A stretch of DNA of 64,000 nt from the NCBI GenBank assembly GCA_902805475.1, contig CADCSX010000010.1, forward strand, positions 806,001 to 870,000, in the 5' to 3' direction. The position numbers were made by a program, and so were the translations under genes. Positions 33,702 through 45,225 of the stretch are shown piece after piece (the first letter of the stretch is position 1; every line of letters begins with the position of its first letter). This DNA is from Entonaema liquescens. Lineage: Eukaryota > Ascomycota > Sordariomycetes > Xylariales > Xylariaceae. Under the pieces are notes generated by a model. That model saw only the letters and a program-made list of their open reading frames with translations, made no database searches and was not told where the DNA came from.

Positions 33702-36700
33702 ATTGAGTAACTATCTCTTGTGAAGAATTATAACCGTGAATGCAAATTGTCGAAACTGTTATGCTTTTTCGGAACGACGTTTGAAGAAAATTTCAAAGTA
33801 GCCAAAAAGGAATTATTCCTTTTTAAGTCTAGAAGCAGCAGGCGGAGTACCAATAACTAAAAGGATAAGAGAATTCAAGATGGCGCATGTTGAAATTGCC
33901 TCCGTGGTATAAATGGATAGTCTTCGGCGAGTTATGAGGCGTCACAGCTTGTATTTGTTGTCTCAGAACCACTATTAGAGCCCGAAAAGGCCAACCTTGC
34001 GTGTGAAACTTTTATACACAAGAGGCTTGGGAGAGACCTGATCAGCTCCCAAGCGCGGAAGCGGTGGAGAAAAGCGCAACATCATCAACTTTTTTTTTCC
34101 GCCTCAAAGGGGAACCATCTAGGTACATATGTATTCGGATACCCCTACGGAGATCGCTCGCTGAGCTATCCATGCATGACATAATTGCGACGGGGATCAG
34201 TACAGATATAGGGCCGCTATATGGTCAGCTCAGGTGGAGGAGGGCAGGCCAGTAGTAAACAGTCGCCAGCCTGACTTGGCCCGAATGAAAGGACGGAGTG
34301 GGATTGGCGGTCAAAATTCCATCAGTCAGGAAACAAGTGAAGGAGACTGGCTAGAGTTACTTGGTTGGTACATAATTTGATTAGGCATGCAAGTAGGTAG
34401 GGGAAAAAGATATGGGCCGGCGTGTCGTGGGCTGGCTATGGGGAAGGGGTTAGGCCATCTGCTAAACTAGTAACGGCGCATGTCACAGTAATAAGGCCCT
34501 CCGGGTTTGATGACCTGCCTCGAAGGGGAGGAATTGGCCGCCTTTCTTCGGGCTGGTGATTCCAATGGGCGTCTGATAGAGGGTGGGGTTCGGGAACGTC
34601 GTTGTCAAAAATCTTGTCAGAGATGGGACGGGACCCTGAGCGACGCTATCTACAACGGTTGGTAATGTAGCCTGTCACAAATTCAGACATGATATGTCTG
34701 CATATCCTGTACGTACAGCACAAACAAGCAACAAACGCGGATGCTTCTCCTTGGAGGGAGTCGGCCGATCATGACCTCGCCGGGCATGAAAAAAGGCATC
34801 GGTCACTGCGGTGGAAAGGTGCCACGACTTCAATTTGACCCATGGGCTGGCAAATCTCCTGCGAGCCGGATTCCGCTCTTTGATTACATTTTGTTGGCCT
34901 TGAGTCGTCCGTTTGGGATTAAAACTACCCAATCAGCCTGGCTTTCTTGTCGGGGCATTGATGACTTGTGGAGCGTGGGATGAAATACAAAGCTTTCTAC
35001 AACGTAGTATGTAACGTTAGGCGAGCCCTAGTGAGGATCATAGATGTACCGAGGCGAGACTCACTAAATATCCATGTAGTGTATGGAGAAGAGAGATGCT
35101 GTAAGAAGCTTGATAAACGACCTGGACGCCAAGACGTATGAGGATGCAGTTAACGAAGCGGTACGTAGTATACCAAGCCTGCCGCTGCGTTGTCTCGACA
35201 GAAGTCCCCTCCCCCTATCATCAGTCGCACAGAAACCGAACCGATGGACATAAGCGGACCGGGATGCCGGAGAAATCTTACCAACCCTGTCCTATGCTAG
35301 ACTGCTAGTATCGTACCCAAAGATGGAGGCTAGCCAAGAGTGATTTCAGGTGAGACTCCCTGATGTAGAAAATGAAGCGTTCCAGCACTATAATTTTTCA
35401 TATACGGATATGGTACCGAAACCTTCAACCCTAAACGTCATCAATTGGTTTAAGGGTCCCTGACTAAGGAGGAAAAACTAGCTAAGGAGGTTAGTTCCTC
35501 TAATAGACTAGCTGCCATGGATGAAGACTAGGATGTGTTGTGCGGAGGTTTTGGTTCAGCCTCCTTGAATATCTCACCTAGGATGTTCAGCGAACGCGGT
35601 TATGAGCACACGTAGGTACCTATTAGCATGTAACGAACCAGTGCTAGTCATTCCCTGGATGCTATCACGCCTTCTATAAACGCGAACCTCGCAGATACGC
35701 ATGAAAGCGAGATCAGTTGACCCGCGTATAACAGTCCCGCTATAGAGACGACACTGGAAGTATCGAGAATTTAGGTTAGGTACGTAAAGGAACGAATGGA
35801 GACCTCTTCATACGCGACGGTGAGACAATAGCTCCGACTTGCCTATTCAGGTTGATTTCCAATATCTTAGTCTTGACGCCAACCTAGACCTGGGATGTGC
35901 ATATTCGCTGTGTGGAAAGCTTCTCGAAGGTCGCCCCGCTCGCTCGAGGAGAGATATATGGATAAGGGTAGTAGGGAAGTCGACAAGGTTAAGGAATAAC
36001 CTTGAACAAACTGCCCCTGTCTCGGTCCGTGAGGATACGACGGTTCTGATTGGTGACAAGTCTGTAGCCTTCGACTCCTTTAGGTAAAGCTAACCAAGTA
36101 GGCTAGCTGTAACCGATCACAATGACGCATCTGGGGTGCAGGGAAACAAGTCGGTACGACCGAGATGAGGGATCCCGACCTCTCCTCGACCGAACTGATA
36201 ATGCGAACTGCGGAAACTGCAGAGCCTGCAGATGCCAACATGCGAGCTCCAAAATATATATCATATTTTTCGTAGAGATGGAATTTCTACTTGTCATAAG
36301 GAGAAGATCATTACATAAACTCCGCTTTTCACTCCTGCGGTCCTGTGGGGGAACCATAGAACCTGCAGCTAAAGTGAAAATCATTTCCAATGGAAGCCCA
36401 ACTTTCTCACCTAGCATTGTGCTGCGAAGAAAGTTCACGATATCTGTAGTAGAAGATATAATTTGGATATCTTTAATCAAGGATCGTGGTGTAATATATG
36501 GTTAGAGGCATCCGTAACACCATCGTCAGCTCCCCCGGCGAGCAAGATCCGAATCCGCTTGGCATTCCTTAGCTCTTTATCCAGAACACTGGGACGTCTC
36601 AGCGCCACGCTAACCAGAAACTGTCTGCTCCAGATGTCACAAATGTGACAGGTCATATGGCTGTTGAATCAGATTACAGGCCGTAGCTCCATAGATCTCA

Positions 36701-39700
36701 CCGAAAAGCCAAAGAGGTTTTCGGTTTACTTGATGTAGCTGGGCGTCTCCTCTCAAGAACAAACATGGGTCTCCACTTACCGAGCAAGACGGGCTTAACC
36801 TGAGTAGTCAGGTCAAGAATGTCCGGAGCCAGTCAGTCCAGTTCTCTTCTCCTTAGTAATACACCGTTAGGTCGAACTGTTAGTATCTGAAAATCTCTTG
36901 CATAGTACCGTAGCATCGCAGCGGCGCGAACTAGATACCTGAAGTATGCTAGACTATTTAACTAATTAATTGAGGTCTACAACGTACCGTTCACCAGTCA
37001 ACCCTGAGAATTGTTGATATTGTCCCACCCCGGACTAAATTCTGGGTATGGCCAGACATGGCTTCTGCATAGCGTCAAAAGCGTGAGATGTAACCCCTAT
37101 TCTTTTATGCGTACCACTTAGCGGGCCGGAAAGGTGACCTTTAATTATCATCAGAACACATCTACGCATTCTTCTCGGTATTTGACAGCAGTTGCGTACT
37201 GTGATAGGGAAGTCCCTGTTGAAAAATTTTAATCGACATAGAAGCTAAGGATGGAGTTCGAATAAAAGATCCCTTGACCCGGAGGTACTACGGACGACGA
37301 TCTTCAGACTACCAATGGAAAAGAAAGGCGCTAACGCAAGCAATGGGATAAACACGATTCGGGCCTAGCCGTATTTTGTTGAGCCTCCACATAGGGATGT
37401 TACCTAGACAATTATTGGCTAGGCGTAATAAGAAATAACCATGGTTGAATACTGCCATGAACTGATGTTACTTACCTATGTTAGTTGATACAATATGGTA
37501 CAATATGGCATGTTGCCTCAGAATCTAGAGCTTTAACATGATATAAATTACATTACATATAATATGTAACATGTGCGTTTATATCGATAGTCGGCGCTTG
37601 TACATTTACGAACGACTCGTATTCGCCGATTCCTTCTCGAATTACAACATTCGTTTCCCGAGCTTCCGGATATAGGCTGGTCGTACAAAAGCATTACTAC
37701 GTCTCGTCTCTTCATGTGCCTTAGGGATTCTAGTCTCGCATCACGCTGCATGAGCGAGTCCGGCAGCGCTTATTTCAAGTTACCTCGCAGGGGAAGGGAA
37801 GAACCCGAGTGGAAGAAAATAGAATAAAGGATTTCTGAAAGAAATAGAGTTTTGCAGAATATTGCTACCGAGATATTCGCTTACGATGCGCATGTGCGGC
37901 ATGCATTCCAGACCGGTTCAAGTGGGTAGTATCCAGCAGAGCAGGCTTTCGGCTGCTAGATCGGTATTCTGTACGCACGTGTATTTTGCGTATAGGTATG
38001 TATTAGTCACGTACAGACATACAAAATAGCTTGTCGTACATGATTACCTATGTGGTTGCGATCGATGTTGATTCGCATGTTACCGCGCGACAATCCCTGG
38101 GCCCTGATCACCAGCGCGTCTAGTGAGGCTATAGTGAGGCGAGCCAAAGTGACATCGAGTAATAGCGATCGTCGGATCAGCTAACTAAGCGAATGTGTCA
38201 CTTAACCGCCGGCCGCCAGCGAACCTTCGATGGCCGAAGGATCAATAGTGCATACATGCTGCCGTGTAAGTGGGACTCGGCAACGAGTGTAAAGCGGGAG
38301 AGGGATCCGCAGGTGATAACAGTGTTATCGCCGAATGGTACGAGGCCGGAGATTTTAACGACGACGTCAATAATTATGTAAATAACTAGGGTAAAGTCTG
38401 CCATTAGGTATAGGTTATGTTCTGTTTATGTTCATTTTCTATGTTGCTCGTATTGGATTCCAAGCTTTACGAGAATTGTATTCTAGGATTGTACAAACAT
38501 TTCGCCTCGTCTAGTCATCCATAAGACAACTATGAAAGCACGTGCTCATACTGGAATTCTTATTGATGATATTCACTAGGTTGTTGTAACTAAGTATTCC
38601 GTATGTGATAAGGGTTGCATACTATCCCTATGCGTTACTTGTGTTATTGAAGTTATTCTAGGTTGTTGGCATGACTATATCGACTTAGAAAAGTGAGGCG
38701 ATTTGGTTGGGCATTCATGAAAGATACATATAAACCTATAGTGTAGGAGCTCACATACCATGCATAGACAGCCCTGTCTGTAAATGCAGCCTAACAGCCG
38801 TAACCTGGATATCATATTTCCGATATCAAGTTGAGGATTTGCCACAACACGTAGCTCCTCTCATACGCCAACCCTGCACTCACACGTATAAATACCAACC
38901 TCCTCATACCACCTCGTTGCGTAATACAGAGCTCAAAATCCTGAATTCTAGCAGTTAATACCTTACGGTCAGTTTTACGATCTCACCTAGGATTGGACGG
39001 TATTGTGGCTCCAATGCTTCATACCATTACCTATGTACTCAGCCTACGCCCTTTAACAAAGTCGGTGTAGAACCGACAAGGCTAGTTGGAAGACACGTCG
39101 AGAAAAAAGGCTTCTACGAGACAAATTCATACTCATATCCGAAGGATGCCAAGGAACTACCTACCATGTGCAACTCTTCTAGCACGAAGCATTGGGCATA
39201 AATACTAGAAGATGATGAACCGGGACAGATGATGCAAAATATCAAGGGAAGATCTCCAATAGGAAGAGTAAACTAAAATAGAAAGGTACACAAGGCAAAT
39301 ATTAGTTTCAAGATCAACGGAAGCTGATATCTCAATCCGCGAATAATCCCCATAAGGAATCTTCTGATTAGCCACTGACTTAAGTCAAGACCAGAAAGAT
39401 ACACCTCTTTCGAAACTTTATACCCAATCTATAGTTTCCTTCCCCCCTGGACCCCAGACTTTGCTTCTGTAACGCTACCCTACTATACCGCCACTTCCCT
39501 CTAGCTCACCTATTAGCTTAAGTACTCAAAAGCAAGGTCTTGTACTCAAAATCTCCAGCTCTCTCAAATCTCTTAGTTTTGTTCAGATATAATCTACCTA
39601 TGCCGCAACTTGGTTATGGATTTCACCACTAGTTTGACGTATCCTGGGGCCGTATAATTTGCGCTGGGATACCTAGGTAGCTATGTTTACTATTATATTA

Positions 39701-40731
39701 TATCATATCCGAAGCGTAGATTGGTTAAGATAGTACTGGCGGTAATATTATAAAAAGCCATTGTTTCGAAGGGCAACAGTGAGCGAAGTGATGGCCTGGG
39801 CTAGAACTTAACCAGCCACAAACTACACACGTAACAAATGTATAACTACTAGCAAATCAGAACCCTGTATCTAAGACGAATATATTTGGCATATATTCTA
39901 TAATTGTGTACTAAACTCGTAGTGGTGCTGTTAAAGTACTACGTGGATCTTAAACTGTGGTCTCTGAAAGAGTCGTGGAAAGTTTGGTATATTTATGTGA
40001 ATACCCAAACTAAGCCTCATGAATGAGTGAAGATCTGACTTAGATATATACACGTCCTTGCTAAGATGTCTAGTACCGTACTTGACGGTGTTCCAGACAA
40101 TTTATCTCATCAGACAATTTATCTCATCAGACAATTTATCTCATCAGACAATATATTTTTTCAGCACAGGTTCTTATTCTCCATATCTATGTATATAATG
40201 TCAATGCACAAGTTAGGTATGTAACTAAGTCTTCATGCCTATAAATAATTATATCCGAAGGCGAGGAGGAATACAAAGGCTCAAGATATAGGTAAGCGAA
40301 TAATTCCGTAGCGAACTCTTCACTTATATCTTCATCCACAGCATTAACTATTATAATCGACCCCGGCCGACGACATATACTTCACCGCGCCTCTAATCTA
40401 GAGATACAACGAATCTAGACGTATGTAGCACCGACATGAAATAAGAAAAAGCCTCTGGTAAATAGTGCTGCTTCTTTCTTCACTATTATAAGACGTTACA
40501 AAGGCAAATCATCAACCTCTAGTCGTAGACACTCGTGCCCCAAGCAAGACGTCTAGTCGGGCTTGCTGGGGAAGGATATTCATCAAGTCATAGACTTCGA
40601 TCCAACTACCGGTTCCTAAGAACCTACTACCACCCATAAGGAGTCCATTGTCCGTACCCACCCTGGCCTCGTAATAGCGTTGAGATAAAAGGCACGATAG
40701 AGTAAATGAGAGGCAATTAGTTTGCCTTCCG
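33702..40731. other. 7-kb gene-free region
   Basis: No coding region is supported on either strand; every open frame is under 130 codons and unlike any family I know. The longest frames are antiparallel at 36103-36480 (minus) and 36122-36505 (plus). On the minus strand near 36490-36660 a frame reads RNAKRIRILLAGGADD and could be a relic of a coding gene, but it is too short to name. A 17-bp tandem repeat lies at 40094-40152. The sequence is unique, of mixed base composition, and not obviously rich in TpA as strongly RIP-mutated DNA would be. It could be old transposon or gene debris, or regulatory DNA. Confidence 0.5.
40094..40152. repeat. 17-bp minisatellite, three copies plus partial
   Basis: The unit CAGACAATTTATCTCAT is repeated exactly three times (40094-40110, 40111-40127, 40128-40144), followed by CAGACAAT. 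There is no spacer structure, so it is not a CRISPR array. Confidence 0.95.
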
Positions 40732-42193
40732 CTACGAGTTTAATAGATGCTCGATGGCACCTTGTACGCTTCCACCGCTCCGTCGCAAGGCAGCTACGTT
40801 TCTGTCGAAGTCATAAAAGCCCATGTCGTTTAGCTGTCTCAATTGTTCTGCGTATCGTTCCTCAGGAGGTCGGTTGTCTGGCGGGGCAGGCGATCCTGAC
40901 GGCGATCCCATGCCTAGAACTTGAACCATCTGCTGTAAAAGCTCGGGGGTCACAGGAGGCAGGTTGCCCAAAGGATTGGCACCTGCACCCGCTCCAGCAC
41001 CTGCTCCAGCACCAACGCCAGCGCCGGCACCCGGAAAGGCACCTCCACCAAAGAGACTAGCAAAGGGATTGGGGGGTGGACTTGAGGGATTTTCCGTGCT
41101 GGCTCCTTGGGCACGATTGGTACTGGTGTTGGCGCCCTCTGTCTGTGCGCCACCCGGTGCCGGGGTTGTGCCTGGGCTGGTCGCTCCTTGACCTGGCGGA
41201 GGCGCTGCGAATGGGTTAAAGAAAGCGCCAAAGGGATTAGCGGCAGCGCCACCACCGGCGCCTGGAACCTGAATGTTACTCCAGTTAGCCGGGTCAAACG
41301 GGTTGTACTGACCCCGGCGTTCTGGGGACTACCAGCGCTGCTGTTATTATTTTCTGTTGCACCACTGGAAGATCCATCGCCAGGGGTGGTATCAGTTACG
41401 CCAGGCATAGGAAATGCATTCTGGGCGGACTGGCGGCCTCCCATCGCCCGTTGTAATCGTGCGGCTCCTCGTAAGGCTTCAGGGTTAGTCATCATATGGC
41501 GGAAAAGAGGCGATCGCACAATCTCGCGGGCGTTGGGATTGTTTCGCAGCATGGGGTTCGACTGAATCATCATATCAATGAAAGCGTCGTTGTTCATCAT
41601 TTCGTTCATCTGCTGGGCGACATTCGGGTTACTGAGCATATTGGCCAGCTGTTCCTCGTCCATCATGGGACCAACCATCTGAAAAAAGAGGTTATATTAG
41701 CTTTTTAGATCCAATAATCAGTAATACAACTATTTGGTAGAGAACTCACTCCGCCATCAGGACCAAACATATCTGCAGATGGTAGATTGGTAAGGCCAGC
41801 GTATCTTGCGCCAGTCAGACCTGCCAAGGGATTGTTTGCTGTGCCGGCAGCCATATTGGTAGGAATCTGGGGCGCTGTGGGCGTAGAAGAGGATGTCGAC
41901 GACGAGGCTGGGGCGGGGGTCGGATTGCTCGCAGCGCTTTTGACCAGGTGAACGGTATTGCCGTTTTTGATTTTATACGTGCTTAAGGGTTCCTCGTTTT
42001 TCATGACACGACCAGAGTAGATCAGGCGTTGTCGGTCGATAGGGATATCCTCGAAATCGGCGCCGGCGAGCTTGCCTTTCAAATCAGATACGGTAGCGGT
42101 CTCGGCCATGGTGATGGTATGCTGCCTGTCGCCTGACGTCTTCACCTTGAAGGTGATTTGAGGGTCAGAGCTGCCCTCGGTTGGTTCGGCCAT
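40732..42193 (-). CDS. DSK2: Ubiquilin/DSK2 ubiquitin-like–UBA shuttle protein, with a one-base frame break
   Basis: Shuttle factor delivering ubiquitylated proteins to the proteasome. The start is the ATG at 42193 (MAEPTEGSSD). Exon 1 is 42193-41750; exon 2 begins at 41678 and ends at 40732. The N-terminal UBL reads ITFKVKTSGDRQHTITM, IDRQRLIYSGRVMKNEEPLSTYKIKNGNTVHLVK (about residues 12-90). STI1-type repeats follow: QLANMLSNPNVAQQMNEMM and PMLRNNPNAREIVRSPLFRHMMTNPEAL. Then come a Pro/Gly/Ala-rich spacer with a (Gly-Ala)n run and a C-terminal UBA (PEERYAEQLRQLNDMGFYDFDRNVAALRRSGGSVQGAIEHLL). In the G run at 41312-41315 one base is missing before GGQYNPFDPANW. Adding it gives 463 aa. Without it the UBA is lost. 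Confidence 0.94.
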
Positions 42194-43805
42194 TTTCGGG
42201 ATCAACCGTCAATTGAAGATTGAAGTGTTGAGAAGATGTAGCAATAATTTCTCGGAAGCGAAACCGATGCTAATCGCGGGGGGAAATAAAAGGTAATTGT
42301 TCTGTTGTAGTTAGAATGTTGAAAAGTAGATCGGGGATAATAAGAAAGCCTGACGAGGTGACGGAGGCGGCAATGGTCTGGATCGGGCGACGTGTGATTG
42401 GTGATGAGTTGTTGGTTGGCGATGAATTGATGATTGATGATTGTCCTAAGCCATTCTAAGTACTTTTCCTAAGCTAGGGTACTTCTTTCTATGTAACTCA
42501 GGTTCCAGTCCTGGTTAACGTGGGGCAGTCGGCATCGTCTGATTATCTAAGGTACTAGACAAGGACCTATACGCCACCAGGTTTTATATGCACTTGCCAT
42601 AAATATTATGTACCTATTGATAATTGATAATGCATAGTAAGTACCTACGCCATCAGCCTCGCGGACAGCCCCTCCATTGGTGACTTATGCGACGCTAGCT
42701 ATTTCAACGTTCTTTTACCATCCATAGCCTTCGGCTGGCGCTCGAGGTACCTACACAACACTACCTATGTACGTATAATGTTGATTACGGTAAATATATG
42801 CGCGACTACCTATTACTCATTGGACCTCAACATTTTGTTCTCTTCATATACAGGTAGTCATATGGTACTATGTACCTATGTTACATGGGTATCTAATAGG
42901 TAAGGACTTATTAATTAATAAGACGAATACGTTAGGTCGTTTATTCTTATGACTTTAGTGAGTTAGGTTCGCTCAATGATTACCTAAGGATAAAACACTA
43001 TTTAATAAATGTAAATGTGAATAAATATAGGAGTTAGTTTGAATTGTATGGAGCATTCACTTTAACCTCAAATGCCATGATGGCACCTCACGTCGACGGA
43101 AAGATTCCGCTTTTAGGAACTCCTCCATAAATCTGTTCCATCCTTCTTAGTGTATTAAGATTGGGGTTGAGTCCCAGAAGACTAAGTCACAAGAAGTCTC
43201 AAGTCATCCATTTCACATATTGCGCGGGGAGTCAATAGGATATAGAGTAGATAAGTACCGGACACTGATTGTTTGTGTAGAATTTGATTGGCTCTATTCA
43301 TACATCCTGGTTTCAACTATATCGTTGATATGTGATATGTGATATGTGATATTTGGACTCAACAGTCCTTCGCCAGGCTCTGATACCTTTTGTTTCTAAA
43401 GTTGTGACGAAGAATTCAATTTTCCGGATACATACTTCCTGGAGTAGATAATGCATATTTTATACCGACTGGTCATAAGAAGCTGGTCGAGATCGACGTA
43501 TTATTACATAATCAATACCTACTATGTAAGTCAAGGATCTCCAACCTCCAACATGAACCTCGGCATCTTTTAGACAACAATAATTACCGATTTCCCCACG
43601 GGGCGAGCTGTAATCCCCATTATTCATCCATTCATCCATTCATACAAAGAAAAGAACCACTCAGACATCTCGGATTTCCACACAAGCATCTCACTCTTTT
43701 CAAATCTGTCTAATCATATCTTATTTTTCTCATAACTAATCATAGAACCCCGTGTAATATCATTGGCCCCCTGGAGCCGGGACTAGACAACAAATTAGAT
43801 ACATC
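42194..43805. other. Intergenic region with two short tandem repeats
   Basis: 1.6 kb between divergent DSK2 and the quinone-oxidoreductase-like gene. A 7-bp unit (GATATGT) is repeated three times plus a near copy at 43327-43354. An 8-bp unit (TTCATCCA) is repeated twice plus a partial copy at 43623-43643. TACCTA/TAGGTA words are frequent at 42600-42900. No gene seen. Confidence 0.55.
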
Positions 43806-44966
43806 ATGCGGGGAATTCAAGTCAGCCAATATGTCAAGGTGAGAAGATATATACACCTACCGTATCTAGGCGACATGAGCGAAACTCGGCCTTCAAATGA
43901 AGACTTCTAACATCATCTCCCAGGGCCCGAAAGAGCTCAAGGTAACCGAGCTCCCAGACCCCACGCCAAAACCAGACCAGTACCTCATCGAGGTGCACGC
44001 CGCAGCCACCAACTTCTTCGACATCCTGCAGATCCAGGGAAGTACCAAAATCAGCCTCGTAAGTCGACCAAGCCCCCGCCCCGCCTAACTCTCGCGTCAA
44101 TTAACGTGCTGTCATCAAAGCTTTCCCCTGGGTTGCTGGCGTTGAGTTCTCCGGCGTAGTCCTCGCCACGCCACGCACTCCCTCCTCCCAACCGCCCAAG
44201 TTCCCCATCGGCAGCCGCGTCTTCGGCGCGAGCCAGGGCGCCTACGCGACGCGCGTGTGCGCCGCCGAGCACGAGCTGTTCGCCGTGCCAGCAGGATGGT
44301 CGTTCGCCGACGCAGCGGGGCTCTTCATCACGGCGCCGACGAGCTACAGCGCTTTAGTGTCGCGCGCAGACGTCAAGCCCGGGGACTGGGTGCTAGTGCA
44401 CGCGGCGGCCGGCGGCGTGGGGCTGGCCGCGGTGCAGGTGGCCAAGGCGTTCGGGGCGACAGTCGTAGCGACCGCGGGCACGCCGCATAAGTTGGAGGTG
44501 GCGCGGCGGTTCGGCGCCGACCACGTGGTGGATTATCGCGACGCGAAGTGGCCCGAGCAGGTGAAGAAGCTGACTCCCAAGGGGCGCGGCGTGGATATCG
44601 TGTATGACCCCGTGGGCCTGGTGGACAAGAGCACCAAGTGCGTCGCGTGGAACAGGCGCATTTTGGTGGTTGGGTTTGCGGCGGGTTCCATTGAGAAGGT
44701 GGCTATGAATAAAGTCCTGCTGAAGAATATTAGCTTGGTTGGTATCCACTGGGGAGCGTGGGCGCGGTTCCAGAAGGAGGGATTCCTGTGGTGTGGGATG
44801 GGATAAACAAGTTGGTCGAACAGGGCAAGTTTAGGGGTACGGTATTCACGGATAAGGAGTTCGTTGGGCTTGAGAGCGTACCGGATGCTTTGGTTGCCTT
44901 AGGAGGAGAGAGACGTGGGGTAAGGTTGTTGTGAAGATCCCGCAAGAGGGTGCAAGCAAGCTGTAA
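43806..44966 (+). CDS. Zinc-independent quinone oxidoreductase-like MDR enzyme, with three one-base frame breaks
   Basis: NADPH-dependent medium-chain reductase. Exon 1 43806-43838 encodes MRGIQVSQYVK; exon 2 43924-44058 continues GPKELKVTELPDPTPKPDQYLIEVHAAATNFFDILQIQG; exon 3 44121-44966 starts PFPWVAGVEFSGVV. The cofactor motif is VHAAAGGVGLAAVQVAKAFGA, followed by ARRFGADHVVDYRD and GRGVDIVYDPVG. Three single-base losses break the frame: at AA 44040-44041 (QGKYQNQP expected), at GGG 44779-44781 (before IPVVWDGINKLVEQGKF), and within 44902-44911 (before ETWGKVVVKIPQEG). Adding one base at each gives exactly 338 aa, typical for the family. The zinc ligands of alcohol dehydrogenases are absent. 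Either a functional gene with three sequence errors or a young pseudogene; the homopolymer contexts favour errors. Confidence 0.82.
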
Positions 44967-45225
44967 ATTTGGAATTGGTATTAATTGGCGTTTATTGGCT
45001 CTTTGCATATCACGTATGATGGACGTGCAATATGTGTACCTTGATGGACAGATGGTGGAGTATTCAACAGGCATTTTGTTTGGTTATTTAGGGGACATTC
45101 ATTCTCCCAGCCCGAATTGTGGCAATCTTGATTCCTTTATATCACCGCGATTTCCTATTGAGGACCAGCTAAGCTTCTCGCGTCAAAGTGCAGCTTGGAT
45201 TCAATATAAGCTCTTTCCATCCTCA

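Noticed and set aside
33896..33970. tRNA-like A-box sequence (TGGTATAAATGG)
   Set aside because: No B-box (GGTTCRANNCC) follows at the right distance, and no cloverleaf pairing could be drawn.
36200..36250. Cys-rich frame CGNCRACRC suggesting a Zn2Cys6 regulator
   Set aside because: Spacing does not match Zn2Cys6 (CxxCxxxxxxC...), and no downstream regulator domain is present.
40094..40152. CRISPR-like array
   Set aside because: Repeats are directly adjacent without spacers, and the genome is eukaryotic.
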